Shown: positions 26,222-36,860 of the stretch, one piece after another
How the letters are laid out: each line of letters begins with the position of its first letter
Position numbering within the stretch: position 1 is the first letter of the stretch
Assembly (NCBI GenBank): GCA_002708925.1
Contig: PAPN01000053.1
Span: 114,721-178,720, forward strand
From: Paracoccaceae bacterium
GTDB taxonomy: Bacteria; Pseudomonadota; Alphaproteobacteria; Rhodobacterales; Rhodobacteraceae
Length of the DNA: 64,000 nucleotides
Direction of reading: 5' to 3'
Made by a program: the position numbers and the translations under genes
The notes under the pieces: model-generated
Database searches by the model: none
What the model was told of the DNA's origin: nothing
The model's input: the letters and a program-made list of their open reading frames with translations, nothing else

Positions 26222-26995
26222 ATGCTGATTGTCGTTTCTCCCGCTAAAAAAATGGATATGAAGCCCGCAGAGGGTGTTCGCCCGACGCAGCCGATCTTTG
26301 CGGACCGAGCCCAGGAATTGGCGGCCGTTGCGCGGGATTTGTCTGTCGAGGATCTGCAAAAGCTGATGCATATCAGCGAAAACCTGGCCAAGCTGAACTA
26401 TGATCGGTTCCGTGATTTCGGGCAGATGGAGCGCAAAGCCGCCGCGCTGGCCTTTGCCGGGGATACCTATGTCGGGCTTGAAGCGGCTTCGTTGGATGCG
26501 GATGAAATGGCGTGGGCTCAACGTCATTTCCGAATTCTTTCAGGGCTTTATGGGGTGCTGCGCCCTCTGGATGAAATTCAGCCGTATCGTTTGGAAATGG
26601 GCAGTCGCCTGAAAACGCCACGCGGCAAGAACCTGTATGAATTTTGGGGTGACACGATTGCGCAGGCCCTGAATGCTCAGGCAACTGAGATTGGGACGGA
26701 TGTTCTGGTGAATTGCGCCAGTCAGGAATATTTCGGTGCGGTCGATCAGTCGGCGCTGACCCCGCGCGTGATTACCCCCGTCTTTATGGAAGAAAAAGCC
26801 GGGACGCCCAAAATCGTGAGCTTCTACGCCAAGCGCGCGCGGGGTGCGATGGCCCGCTACATTATTCAACGCCGCCTGACGGATGCGTCGGCCCTGGCTG
26901 AGTTCGATACCGGAGGATATCGTTTCAGCGCGGATCTGTCTGATCGCGATAAGCCAGTGTTCGTGCGGCCTGCTCAGGTGGCGGATGCCGCCTGA
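26222..26995 (+). CDS. yaaA: peroxide stress protein YaaA
   Basis: A 257-residue DUF328/UPF0246 protein beginning MLIVVSPAKKMDM. It contains GLYGVLRPLDEIQPYRLEMG (about 107-126) and a basic KRARGAMARYI (about 201-211). YaaA lowers free iron and protects DNA and proteins during peroxide stress. The ATG at 26222 follows AAAGGAG and lies 28 bases after recQ, so the two are likely co-transcribed. Its end overlaps the convergent kinase gene by 22 bases. Confidence 0.93.
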   Translation: MLIVVSPAKKMDMKPAEGVRPTQPIFADRAQELAAVARDLSVEDLQKLMHISENLAKLNYDRFRDFGQMERKAAALAFAGDTYVGLEAASLDADEMAWAQRHFRILSGLYGVLRPLDEIQPYRLEMGSRLKTPRGKNLYEFWGDTIAQALNAQATEIGTDVLVNCASQEYFGAVDQSALTPRVITPVFMEEKAGTPKIVSFYAKRARGAMARYIIQRRLTDASALAEFDTGGYRFSADLSDRDKPVFVRPAQVADAA

Positions 26996-29187
26996 GACGC
27001 AGGGGGCGGCATGGCAGGCGCCGCGTCTTCGGGGCAGTGCTCTTGCAAGGCGGCCAGGATCTCTCCTTTTCGGAGCGGTTTTGTAAGATAAAAATCGAGG
27101 CCAGCCGCCAAAATCCCCTCGCTATCACCATCCATGGCATGTGCGGTCATGGCAAAAATCGGCACATGTTTTTCGCCATCGGCCTCCAGCCGACGGATGG
27201 TGCGCGTGGCCTCTTTGCCATCCATTCCGGGCATTGAGATGTCCATGAACACCACATCGGGGTCGAATTCCTTGTAGATTTCCACAGCCTCGTGCCCATT
27301 TTCGGCAAAGCGCAGGTCGATTTCGGCGGTTTTGACCATTTTTGAGAAAACCAGCCGGTTTGTCCGGTTATCCTCGGCGGCCAGAACCCGCATCAGACGG
27401 GTGCCGGCAGAGGGCTCTGGTTCTGGTGCCGGCGGGGCAGGGGGGGGCTGGTTTGCTTCGATATCCGCGCCAAGCGCCTGTAGGCGCGCGAATAATTCGC
27501 GCCGCGGCGTGGGCTTTTGCATGATCGCCTGTAAATAGGCTTTGCCCTCTTCCATCTCGGCGAAGGTCGAATTGGAGCTGAAAAGCAGAATGGGGATTTC
27601 ACTGCCCCGCCGACGGATGTTTCGGGCCAGCTCAATCCCGTCCATTCCGGGCATATTATGGTCTGTCATGACCACATCAAAGCTATCATTCAGCGCCTCT
27701 AGCGCCGTGATACCACTGTCACAGCATTCGGTTTCGATGCCCAGAATAGCCATCTGTTTGGCCAGGATTTCGCGATTGACGGACAGGTCATCGACGACCA
27801 GCGCCTTTTTCAGCTTTTCAGGCAGGACCGGCGCGACATCATCAATGGTTTCCGTCGCGGGCAGGGTGATGCGGAAACCAAAGCTCGAACCGATGCCCTC
27901 TTCGGAATCGACCCAGATTTTGCCTTCCATCAATGTGATCAGGCGCTGAGTGATCGCCAGCCCCAGGCCCGTGCCTTCGAATTTACGGTTGCGTTCATCC
28001 TCGACCTGATTGAATTCACCGAAAATATGATCGACTTTTTCGGCCGGAATGCCGATGCCGGTGTCCTCAATCGTGACATGGATATGCGTATCGGGGCTGT
28101 CGCCGGGCTGCACCCCGACCACGCGGACCAGAACATGGCCCTTCTCTGTGAATTTCACCGCGTTGCCCAGCAGGTTCGTTAAGACCTGTCTGATCCGCCC
28201 CGGATCGCCGACAAACATCGTTGGCAGGAACAGATCGTAATCCACCAGCAGGTCGATCTGCTTATCCCGCGCCAGAGGTTGCAGCAGCATCACGATTTCA
28301 TGGATGCAGCGCTCCAGATCGAAGGGTTCGGGGTGCAGGACCAGTTTCTTAGCCTCGATTTTCGAGTAATCCAGCACGTCGTTGATGATGACCAGCAGCG
28401 CCTCGCCCGAGTTTTTGATGGTCTGCACATAAAGCTGCTGTTCTTTGGACAGGGGCGTGTCAGACAGCAGCTCGGCCATGCCGACGACACCGTTCATGGG
28501 CGTTCGAATTTCGTGGCTCATGTTGGCCAGGAACGCGGATTTGGCACGCGAGGCCGCCTCGGCCTTGGCGCGGGCCTCTTTCAGTTCTTTTTCGTATCCG
28601 ACGGTTTCGGTGATGTCCAAGGCCAGGCTGACCACATCCCCACCATGGCCGCGCTGGTCGATCAGCTTAACATAGGTGTCATTCCACAGTCGGATCACCA
28701 CGGGCGGCGGCGTCGGCGCCTCCCATCGTTTTTGCATCATGGCGCGCCAGTTGCTGGCTGCGTAATCGCCGATGTTAACGATGCCCTCTTCGGTCATCAG
28801 CTGCAAAATCCGGGTGTAAGAGACGCCAGGAGAGATCTCCTCCAGCCCATCGAAAATGGCCAGATAGGCCCGGTTTGCCGAGATCAGCTTACTGTCCACA
28901 TCGAAGAAGGCAAAGCCGTCCTGAATGGTTTCAATCGAATGCCACAGGCGCCGCTCAGCGATTTCAACTTTCTGATGTGCGACGGTCAGGTCTGATTTCA
29001 CCTGCTGGTTTTCGTTGCGGAAAGTTTCCACCTGTGCGCGCGTTTCAACGATTTCCTCGGATAGTGCGCGGGCATGGCGCCCCAGTTTCTGGTTCGCGGC
29101 AAACAGTTCGGCCTGTTTGAGTTCCAGAAGCCGTTCAGCCGCCAATCGGGCGCGCCGTTCTTCGGCCAGTTTCTGGGCAAGATTCAT
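26974..29187 (-). CDS. soluble hybrid histidine kinase with two receiver domains
   Basis: The ATG at 29187 gives 737 residues with no membrane segment. An N-terminal coiled coil (1-80) is followed by a PAS-like domain (about 82-195) and HisKA with His225 in [12 protein letters not shown]. The ATPase domain has GNAVKFT, DTGIGIP and GTGLGLA. A first receiver carries [12 protein letters not shown], a Pro/Ala linker (about 580-600) follows, and a second receiver carries [12 protein letters not shown]. There is no output domain, so it likely feeds a phosphorelay. The domain set resembles the soluble hybrid kinases of cell-cycle or stress circuits. Signal unknown. Confidence 0.85.
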   Translation of the reverse strand: MNLAQKLAEERRARLAAERLLELKQAELFAANQKLGRHARALSEEIVETRAQVETFRNENQQVKSDLTVAHQKVEIAERRLWHSIETIQDGFAFFDVDSKLISANRAYLAIFDGLEEISPGVSYTRILQLMTEEGIVNIGDYAASNWRAMMQKRWEAPTPPPVVIRLWNDTYVKLIDQRGHGGDVVSLALDITETVGYEKELKEARAKAEAASRAKSAFLANMSHEIRTPMNGVVGMAELLSDTPLSKEQQLYVQTIKNSGEALLVIINDVLDYSKIEAKKLVLHPEPFDLERCIHEIVMLLQPLARDKQIDLLVDYDLFLPTMFVGDPGRIRQVLTNLLGNAVKFTEKGHVLVRVVGVQPGDSPDTHIHVTIEDTGIGIPAEKVDHIFGEFNQVEDERNRKFEGTGLGLAITQRLITLMEGKIWVDSEEGIGSSFGFRITLPATETIDDVAPVLPEKLKKALVVDDLSVNREILAKQMAILGIETECCDSGITALEALNDSFDVVMTDHNMPGMDGIELARNIRRRGSEIPILLFSSNSTFAEMEEGKAYLQAIMQKPTPRRELFARLQALGADIEANQPPPAPPAPEPEPSAGTRLMRVLAAEDNRTNRLVFSKMVKTAEIDLRFAENGHEAVEIYKEFDPDVVFMDISMPGMDGKEATRTIRRLEADGEKHVPIFAMTAHAMDGDSEGILAAGLDFYLTKPLRKGEILAALQEHCPEDAAPAMPPPASQAASAT

Positions 29188-29343
29188 CTTTGGCACCGGA
29201 TATCTGCAGAATCGTTCTGTCAAAGTTTGGGCCGCTGAACGTGAAAATCTGCTTAAAAAACGTGATCGCAAGTGGGGTCTGAAACCATTGATTTTTAGCG
29301 ATCTGTCGTGCCACGATCAGCGCATTGTTAGAGGAGAGTTTTC

Positions 29344-32300
29344 ATGCGCCGTATTCTGAGTGCCGTTTTGTCGGCCTTTCTTGGCATGTCTGCGGCCGTG
29401 GCCGCAGATGAGGTGCCGGACAAACGTCTGATCGTGACCAGCAACGTGGATTTCTATGGGGCCGATCTGGGGTCATTGTTCGATACGACCTATCAGTCCT
29501 GTGTGAACATGTGCCTGGCGGATGACAATTGCCGGGCCTTTACCTTTAACAGCCGGTCCAAGGCCTGTTTTGCCAAATCCAGCGTGTCGGACCGTCAGCC
29601 CTATGATGGCGCCTGGTCGGCCGAGGTGGTTGTCGCCAGCCAAGCCACCAAGGATCTGGCCGCTCTGCGGGCCGGGGATCTGGGCTTTGTGGGCACTTCG
29701 GACATGAAGCGCGCGTTAGAGCAGGCCCATCGGATCGGGGGGGTGCATCCCTTGGGGCAATATTCCGCGGCCGAGTTGCTGGATGCGGCGCAGACCAGCC
29801 GGGCCGCCGGAGACTGGCTGAATACGATGCGCTGGACGGGGGGCGCGGTGGCGAATCTGGATCGCAGCGATCTGTGGGCGGAATATGCACGGCTTTCCCT
29901 GCTGATCCAGACCAAGAAAAGCGCGGATCGCCGGAAATATGCAGATCGTGCGCGGTTGGGGTCTGTCAATGCTTACCTGCGGGCTCAGAACGCGGCCCAG
30001 CAGGTCAGCGCTTTGCAAATCATGGCGGACGCGCTGGAGAAATCCAGCCGGGGCCGCGATATGATCCATGCGCTGCGCCTGGCGCAACAGCTACAGCCGA
30101 ACCGTCAGGATATCCAAGAGACTTTGGACAAGGCGATTGCCAAATACGGGTTTCGGATCACGGATCACAAGGTTGAAAATGATCTGGCCACCCCGCGTAT
30201 CTGCGCTGAATTCTCGGAACCTCTGGTGAAAACCGGCGTGGATTATGCCACCTATCTGCGGCTGCCGGAATCGGGCATGGCGGTGCAGGCCTCGGGCAAT
30301 GAAATCTGCGTCGAAGGGGCCGAGCATGGCAATCGCTATCGGTTGACCTTTCGCGCGGGTCTGCCGGCGCAAAGCGGTGAAAAACTGATCAAGGACGTGG
30401 ATCTGACGCTGTATGTGCGTGACCGTTCGCCCTCGATCCGTTTTCCGGGGCGCGGGTATGTATTGCCGCGCACGGAGGACGCGGGCCTGCCGATTGAAAC
30501 CGTGAACCTGTCCGAGGTCGCCCTGAAACTGCGCCGGGTCAGTGACCGCAACCTGCTGCGCGCCATTCAGGATAGCTATTTCGGGCGGCCTCTGACCTAT
30601 TGGGAAGAGCGCGAGTTTTCCTCTGAAATCGCCGAGGACATCTGGACCGGCAGTGGTCAGGTTCAGTCTGAACTGAACCGTGACATGACCACCCGCCTGC
30701 CGATGGGCGATGTGATCCGCGATCTGCCTGCCGGGATTTACGCGCTGTCCGCAGCTGTGCCGGGGGGCGATCCCTATGACGATCCGGGCGCGACGCAATG
30801 GTTTGTGCTGTCGGATCTGGGGGTCAGCAGCCTGTCGGGCGTGGACGGAATGCACGTGTTCGTGCGGTCTTTGAAAACCGCGCAGGCCGAGGCAGGCGTC
30901 AAGGTTTCCCTGCTATCCTCTGCTAACCGGGTGCTGGATACCGTTCAGACCGACGCCGACGGCCACGCGCTATTCGAGGCCGGGCTGACGCGTGGCACGG
31001 GCGGTGGTGCTCCTGCGCTTCTGGTGGTGGAAAAGGGCGATCAGGACATTGCCTTCCTGTCGCTGAAGGATCCGGCCTTTGACCTGTCTGATCGGGGTGT
31101 CGAAGGGCGCGAGCCCGCCCCGCCGATTGACGTGTTCCTAAGCACCGATCGTGGCGCCTATCGCGCGGGTGAAACCGTCTATGCCACGGTTCTGGCCCGC
31201 GATGGGGTGGCGCGTTCGCTAACCGGCCTGCCGATCACCGCGATTCTGACGCGTCCCGATGGGGTGGAATATGCGCGGCATCTGTCCGCTCGGGATATGG
31301 CGGGGGGGCATGTGTTCCAGATGCCTTTGGGCGCGACCGTGCCGCGCGGCACCTGGCGGCTGGCGATCAAGGCCGACACGCAGGCCGCGCCGCTTAGCAC
31401 GGCGAAATTCCTGGTCGAGGATTTCCTGCCCGAACGTATCGACTTTGACATGGGGCTGCCCGAGGGCACGCTGCGTCTGGCAGAGGAGCCCTCGTTGGAT
31501 CTGACGGCGCGGTATCTGTTCGGCGCGCCCGGTGCCGGGCTGAAGGCCGAGGCGCTGGCCCGTTTGTCCGAAACCTCGGTGCTGGAGGCCTACCCCGGTT
31601 ATCGGTTTGGCCGCTATGATCGCCGTTTCAGCCCCCGGACAGAATATCTGGGCGATGGTGTCACCGATGCCGATGGTAAATTGCGCCTGCCGCTGAATAT
31701 CGGGAATATGGCCGAGGTAAACGGGCCTTTGTCCGCGCGGATCACCGTGTCGATGTACGAAGGCTCGGGCCGTCCTGTTGAACGGCAGGAAACCCGCGTT
31801 CTGGCCCCTGAAAAGCCCTTGATCGGGATCAAACCGCTGTTTGATGGCGTTGTCCCCGAAGGGACCGAGGCCGCGTTACAGATTATCGGGTTGGATGGCA
31901 CGCTGACCCCTGCGCCGATGCAGGTGCGCTGGACGATCAACCGGGTCGAGCGCCGCTATCAGTGGTATCAGCAATACGGCAATTGGGAGTGGGAGCCGAT
32001 TACCACCCGCAAACGCGTGGCCTCGGGCGATGTGATGCTGGGCACCGATCCGCTGACCGTGACTGCGCCAGTCGAATGGGGCCGCTACGAGCTGGTCGTG
32101 CAAAGCCTGGAGGATGACAGCGTGTCGGCCTCGGCCAGCTATGCGGCCGGTTGGTATGCGCCCGCCGATGTGACCACGACGCCTGACATGCTGGAACTGT
32201 CGCTGGACCGCCCCGATTACGAATCCGGGGACACGGCGACGCTGCGGATCGTGCCGCGCTATGCGGGCACGGCGCTGGTGACGGTCATGTCCAACCGGGT

Positions 32301-34776
32301 GATCGCAATGAAAACCGTACAGGTTCAGAAAGGCGAGAACCTGATCCCGCTGGATGTCACGGATGAATGGGGGGCTGGCGCTTATGTCTCGGCCTCGGTG
32401 ATCCGTCCGATGGATGTGGCCGCAGGGCGCAATCCGGCGCGGGCCATGGGGCTGTCCTATGCGCAGATCGATCCGGGGGAAAAGCAGCTGAACGTGCGGT
32501 TCGACGCGCCGCCTCAGGCCGATCCGCGCGGGACGTTGCAAGCCGCCGTGCAGGTTGATGGTATCCGCGAAGGCGAGACCGCCTATGTCACCGTGGCCGC
32601 CGTGGATGTGGGTATTTTGAACCTGACCGGGTTCCAATCGCCCGATCCGTCTGGGCATTACTTTGGCCAGCGCCGTCTGGGCGTGGAAATCCGCGATGTC
32701 TATGGCCGGTTGATCGACGGGATGAACGGTGCGCTGGGGCAGGTGCGCTCGGGTGGGGATGCCGCTGCGGGTGGGCGGTTCCAATCGCCCCCGCCGACCG
32801 AGGAACTGGTCGCTTATTTCAGCGGCCCCGTGCAGGTGGGCACCGATGGCCGGGCCGAGGTCAGTTTTGACCTGCCTGCCTTTAACGGCACCGTGCGGCT
32901 GATGGCGATTGCCTGGTCCGATACGGCTGTCGGGCAGGCCGAGGCGGACGTTCTGGTCCGTGATCCGGTGGTGATCACCGCCAGCCTGCCGCGTTTCCTG
33001 GCGCCCGGCGATACCAGCCGTCTGCTGCTGGAGATCGTCCATGCCACTGGCCCTGCGGGACGCATGGGGCTGGATGTCTCGGCCACTGGGGTGACGCTGG
33101 CCAGCGCACTTCCGTCGGGGCTGGAGCTGTCGGAAAAGGCCAAAGAAGTCCTGTCCGTGCCGGTGACGGCCGGGGATGTGGGGGATCACGTGATCCGCGT
33201 GGCGCTGACCACGCCCGATGGCCGCCAGTTGGTCAAAGAGCTGACCGTCCCGGTGCGCCAGAACGATCCGGCGGTCTCTACAACGCAGCGGTTGCAGCTG
33301 GCGTCGGGCGATACGTTCATGCTGGATAGAAATGTCTTTGCCGGGATGCAGGCCGGTACGGGGCAGGCGACCTTTACCGCCGGGCCTCTGGCCGCGCTGA
33401 ATGCGCCGGCGTTGCTGGCCTCGTTGAATCGCTACCCCTATGGCTGCACCGAGCAAGTCACCAGCAAGGCGATGCCGCTGCTTTATCTGTCCTCGGTCGC
33501 GCAGGCGATGGGGCTGGGCAACAGCATCGACATCGACAAGCGTATTTCCCAGGCGGTGGACCGTGTGTTGACGCGGCAATCCAGCAATGGAGCCTTCGGT
33601 CTGTGGCGCGCAGAATCGGATGATTTCTGGCTGGATGCCTATGTCAGCGATTTCCTGTCGCGGGCGCGTGCCGCCGGCCATACGGTGCCGGATCTGGCCT
33701 TCCGTCTGGCGATGGACAATCTGCGCAACCGGCTGAACTATGCCGCTGATTTCGACAGTGGCGGCCAGGAAATTGCCTATGCGCTGCTGGTGCTGGCGCG
33801 CGAGGGGGCCGCCTCGATGAGCGATCTGCGGTATTACGCCGATGTCAAAGGCGATGCGTTCAGCACCCCCCTGGCGGCGGCGCAGCTGGGGGCGGCGCTG
33901 GCGGCCTATGGTGATCAGACCCGCGCCGATGCGATGTTCACCCGTGCCGCGCGGATGATCCAGCCGGACGCGCCCAAAGGCCCGAACCTGTGGCGCGCCG
34001 ATTACGGCACCCATCTGCGGGATGCGGCGGGCGTTCTGGCGCTGGCGGTTGAATCCGGGTCCAGTGCCGTGGATTCAAACGCTCTGGCCAGCCGGATCGG
34101 CGCGGCCGGGCGGGGTCTGTCCACGCAGGAATCCGTCTGGGCGCTGATGGCGGCTCAGGCGATGGTCACCGATCCCGGTGTCTCGGGGCTGGAGATCGAC
34201 GGTGCCCCCGCCACCGGCCCGCTGGTCCGGATGCTGGAGGACGAGGTCGGCAGCCAGCCCGCCCTGATCCGCAATACCCGCGCCGCGCCGGTGCAGATCA
34301 CGCTGACCACAACCGGCGTGCCCGAGGTGCCGCTGCCCGCAGGGGGCTATGGCTATGGGATCGCGCGGCGCTACTACACCCCCGAAGGTGTCGAACGCCA
34401 GCTGGACGGGATCAAAACCGGCGAGCGTCTGGTCGTGGTGCTGACCGTCACGCCGTTTGAAAAGGGCGGCGCACGGCTGATGGTGAACGATCCTCTGCCT
34501 GCGGGCCTGGAGATCGACAATCCGTCGCTGCTGCGCTCGGGGGACATCCGGCAGATGGATTGGCTGGATACGGCCTATGCCGATATGGCCGAGTTCCGCG
34601 CGGATCGGTTCCTGGCCGCGGTGGACTGGCGGCGCGATAAGCCCTTCCAGCTGGCCTATATCGTGCGTGCGATTTCGCCTGGGGCCTTCCATCATCCGGC
34701 CGCCACGGTCGAGGACATGTACCGCCCGCAATACCATGCCCGTACTGAAACAGGCCGGGTGGCGGTCTCGGAATGA
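29344..34776 (+). CDS. alpha-2-macroglobulin family protein with PAN domain
   Basis: An 1810-residue exported protein. It has a Sec signal peptide (about 1-23, ending AAVAA) and a PAN/Apple-like domain with paired cysteines (about 29-105). Macroglobulin domains follow, then an alpha-2-macroglobulin core containing the thioester motif CTEQ at Cys1368. The complement-like helical toroid comes next (about 1350-1650). Bacterial A2Ms trap proteases in the periplasm; the intact CxEQ suggests a working thioester. No lipobox is visible, unlike the E. coli type, so it may be soluble. It overlaps pbpC by 4 bases, the known A2M-PBP1C pairing for defence and repair of the cell wall. Confidence 0.93.
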   Translation: MRRILSAVLSAFLGMSAAVAADEVPDKRLIVTSNVDFYGADLGSLFDTTYQSCVNMCLADDNCRAFTFNSRSKACFAKSSVSDRQPYDGAWSAEVVVASQATKDLAALRAGDLGFVGTSDMKRALEQAHRIGGVHPLGQYSAAELLDAAQTSRAAGDWLNTMRWTGGAVANLDRSDLWAEYARLSLLIQTKKSADRRKYADRARLGSVNAYLRAQNAAQQVSALQIMADALEKSSRGRDMIHALRLAQQLQPNRQDIQETLDKAIAKYGFRITDHKVENDLATPRICAEFSEPLVKTGVDYATYLRLPESGMAVQASGNEICVEGAEHGNRYRLTFRAGLPAQSGEKLIKDVDLTLYVRDRSPSIRFPGRGYVLPRTEDAGLPIETVNLSEVALKLRRVSDRNLLRAIQDSYFGRPLTYWEEREFSSEIAEDIWTGSGQVQSELNRDMTTRLPMGDVIRDLPAGIYALSAAVPGGDPYDDPGATQWFVLSDLGVSSLSGVDGMHVFVRSLKTAQAEAGVKVSLLSSANRVLDTVQTDADGHALFEAGLTRGTGGGAPALLVVEKGDQDIAFLSLKDPAFDLSDRGVEGREPAPPIDVFLSTDRGAYRAGETVYATVLARDGVARSLTGLPITAILTRPDGVEYARHLSARDMAGGHVFQMPLGATVPRGTWRLAIKADTQAAPLSTAKFLVEDFLPERIDFDMGLPEGTLRLAEEPSLDLTARYLFGAPGAGLKAEALARLSETSVLEAYPGYRFGRYDRRFSPRTEYLGDGVTDADGKLRLPLNIGNMAEVNGPLSARITVSMYEGSGRPVERQETRVLAPEKPLIGIKPLFDGVVPEGTEAALQIIGLDGTLTPAPMQVRWTINRVERRYQWYQQYGNWEWEPITTRKRVASGDVMLGTDPLTVTAPVEWGRYELVVQSLEDDSVSASASYAAGWYAPADVTTTPDMLELSLDRPDYESGDTATLRIVPRYAGTALVTVMSNRVIAMKTVQVQKGENLIPLDVTDEWGAGAYVSASVIRPMDVAAGRNPARAMGLSYAQIDPGEKQLNVRFDAPPQADPRGTLQAAVQVDGIREGETAYVTVAAVDVGILNLTGFQSPDPSGHYFGQRRLGVEIRDVYGRLIDGMNGALGQVRSGGDAAAGGRFQSPPPTEELVAYFSGPVQVGTDGRAEVSFDLPAFNGTVRLMAIAWSDTAVGQAEADVLVRDPVVITASLPRFLAPGDTSRLLLEIVHATGPAGRMGLDVSATGVTLASALPSGLELSEKAKEVLSVPVTAGDVGDHVIRVALTTPDGRQLVKELTVPVRQNDPAVSTTQRLQLASGDTFMLDRNVFAGMQAGTGQATFTAGPLAALNAPALLASLNRYPYGCTEQVTSKAMPLLYLSSVAQAMGLGNSIDIDKRISQAVDRVLTRQSSNGAFGLWRAESDDFWLDAYVSDFLSRARAAGHTVPDLAFRLAMDNLRNRLNYAADFDSGGQEIAYALLVLAREGAASMSDLRYYADVKGDAFSTPLAAAQLGAALAAYGDQTRADAMFTRAARMIQPDAPKGPNLWRADYGTHLRDAAGVLALAVESGSSAVDSNALASRIGAAGRGLSTQESVWALMAAQAMVTDPGVSGLEIDGAPATGPLVRMLEDEVGSQPALIRNTRAAPVQITLTTTGVPEVPLPAGGYGYGIARRYYTPEGVERQLDGIKTGERLVVVLTVTPFEKGGARLMVNDPLPAGLEIDNPSLLRSGDIRQMDWLDTAYADMAEFRADRFLAAVDWRRDKPFQLAYIVRAISPGAFHHPAATVEDMYRPQYHARTETGRVAVSE

Positions 34777-36806
34777 GGCGGGTTTTCCCCTTTGTCTGCG
34801 TCCTGGCCCTGCTGATCGGGGCCGGGCTGCGCGATGGGTTCGATCGCTGGGTGGCGCAGACGGATCTGCCCTCGACGGCCATCGCCTATTCACCCGAGCT
34901 GCGCGACCGGCAGGGGCAGTTGCTGCGCGCCTATACGGTGGCGGATGGTCTGTGGCGATTGCCCGTGACGGTGGATCGGGTGGACCCGCGTTTCCTGCGG
35001 ATGCTGATTGCCTATGAGGACGGGCGGTTCTATCGACATTCTGGCGTTGACCCCTGGGCGGCGCTGCGTGCAGCTGGGCAGGCGATCTGGCATGGGCGCA
35101 TTGTCTCGGGCGGGTCTACGCTGACCATGCAGGTCGCCCGTTTGCTGGAGGACGGCACCACCGGCGCCTGGGCCGGGAAAATCCGTCAGCTTCGGGTGGC
35201 GCTGGCGCTGGAGCAACGGCTCAGCAAGGCCGAAATTCTGAATCTCTATCTGTCGCTGGCCCCCTATGGCGGAAATCTGGAGGGGCTGCGCGCCGCCTCG
35301 CTTGCGTGGTTCGGCAAAGAGCCCGCCCGGCTGACCCCGGCGCAATCGGCGCTGCTGGTGGCTTTGCCGCAGGCCCCCGAGGCCCGGCGTCCGGATCGGC
35401 CCGGCAACACGGCGCGTGCGGCACGGGAACGGGTTTTGTGGCGGATGCACCGTGACGGGGTGCTGAGCGCGGAAACCCTGCAAGCCGCCCGCCTGGATCC
35501 GATCCCGCATCACCGCCGTGATTTCCCTGCGCTTGCCCCGCATCTGGCGGATCGTGTGCTGGCGCAAAACCCGGACCGCCAGCGCCACGATCTGACACTG
35601 GATGCCACCCTGCAAAAGCAGTTGGAAAGGCTGGCGCGCAACAGCCTGCATGGGAAACAGGCCGAACTGTCCATCGCGATTCTGGCCGCCGATATTCACA
35701 GCGGAGAGATCTTGGCCTCGGTCGGGTCGGCGGGCTATGCGGGGGGCAAAGGCCAGGGGTTTGTCGATATGACTCGCGCCCTGCGGTCCCCCGGTTCGAC
35801 CCTGAAGCCGCTGGTCTATGCGATGGCCTTTGATCAGGGGCTGGCCCATCCCGAAACCTTGATTCAAGATCGGCCCGTCGCCTTTGGCAGTTACAGACCG
35901 CAGAATTTTGACGGCCAGTTCCGAGGCGACATCAAAGTGGCCAAAGCCCTGCGCCTGTCTTTGAACATCCCCGTGGTTCTGCTGACGCAAGAGATCGGCC
36001 CGCTTCGGTTGATGGCTGCCTTGCGCCGTTCGGGCGCGCAACCTGTGGTGCCGGGGGGCAAGCCGGGCCTGGCGGTATCCTTGGGCGGGGTTGGCGTCAG
36101 TCTGCACGACCTGGTGCAGCTTTATGCGGCGCTTGGCAATGGCGGGCGGTCCGTGGCGCTTCGTGCGCAGCCCTCCGAGGCCAAGCCGCAGCGCGTGGTC
36201 AGCCGCTCGGCTGCCTGGCAGGTCGGGCATATTCTGTCCGCCATGCCCCCCCCGCCCGGAGCGCCGCTCAATCGTCTGGCCTATAAGACGGGCACCTCTT
36301 ACGGCCACCGCGATGCCTGGGCGATAGGCTATGACGGGGCGCATGTCATCGGTGTGTGGATCGGACGGCCCGATGGCACCCCGGTGCCCGGTGTCTTTGG
36401 CGGTGACATCGCCGCCCCCGTTCTGTTCGAAGCCTTCCAGCGATTGAAACCGCAACTGGATCCGCTGGGCCCGCCGCCTGCTGAAACCCTGCTGGTCGGA
36501 GCCTCTCTGTTACCGCAGCCCCTGCGCCGGTTTCGCGGGCGCAATGCCGTGTGGGAGCCGCAAAACGACGCGCCGAAACTGGCCTTCCCCCCAGACGGAG
36601 CCCGGCTGCCGCTGGGGGATCTTGGGGTGGTTGTGAAGCTGCGCGATGGGGTGCCGCCCTTTACCGTCCTGGCCAATGGGCAGCCGCTGGCGGTGGGGCA
36701 GCGTGACCGCGAACTGGCGTTGCATGGGGTGGGCAAAGGCTTTGTCACCCTGTCGGTGATCGACGCGCAGGGGCGCTCGGACCGGGTGCAGATCCGGGTG
36801 GAATAA
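34773..36806 (+). CDS. pbpC: penicillin-binding protein 1C
   Basis: A 677-residue bifunctional PBP1C. An N-terminal membrane anchor (4-20) precedes the GT51 glycosyltransferase domain, with catalytic Glu82 (AYEDGRFYRH) and GGSTLTMQVARLL. The transpeptidase has Ser342-T-L-Lys345, SLN near 393 and Lys505-T-G. The C-terminal BiPBP_C domain (about 590-677) is specific to this class. Translational coupling to the macroglobulin gene suggests both act together in the periplasm. A bidirectional terminator follows. Confidence 0.94.
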   Translation: MRRVFPFVCVLALLIGAGLRDGFDRWVAQTDLPSTAIAYSPELRDRQGQLLRAYTVADGLWRLPVTVDRVDPRFLRMLIAYEDGRFYRHSGVDPWAALRAAGQAIWHGRIVSGGSTLTMQVARLLEDGTTGAWAGKIRQLRVALALEQRLSKAEILNLYLSLAPYGGNLEGLRAASLAWFGKEPARLTPAQSALLVALPQAPEARRPDRPGNTARAARERVLWRMHRDGVLSAETLQAARLDPIPHHRRDFPALAPHLADRVLAQNPDRQRHDLTLDATLQKQLERLARNSLHGKQAELSIAILAADIHSGEILASVGSAGYAGGKGQGFVDMTRALRSPGSTLKPLVYAMAFDQGLAHPETLIQDRPVAFGSYRPQNFDGQFRGDIKVAKALRLSLNIPVVLLTQEIGPLRLMAALRRSGAQPVVPGGKPGLAVSLGGVGVSLHDLVQLYAALGNGGRSVALRAQPSEAKPQRVVSRSAAWQVGHILSAMPPPPGAPLNRLAYKTGTSYGHRDAWAIGYDGAHVIGVWIGRPDGTPVPGVFGGDIAAPVLFEAFQRLKPQLDPLGPPPAETLLVGASLLPQPLRRFRGRNAVWEPQNDAPKLAFPPDGARLPLGDLGVVVKLRDGVPPFTVLANGQPLAVGQRDRELALHGVGKGFVTLSVIDAQGRSDRVQIRVE

Positions 36807-36814
36807 GCAACGAA

Positions 36815-36838
36815 AAGGGCGGGGAAATCCCCGCCCTT
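36815..36838. terminator. bidirectional terminator pbpC/thiolase
   Basis: A perfect 10-base stem, AAGGGCGGGG/CCCCGCCCTT, with a 4-base loop, between two convergent genes. A/T bases flank both sides, so it could end transcription from either direction. Confidence 0.65.
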
Positions 36839-36860
36839 CGTGCATTCTGTGCCGTATGGA

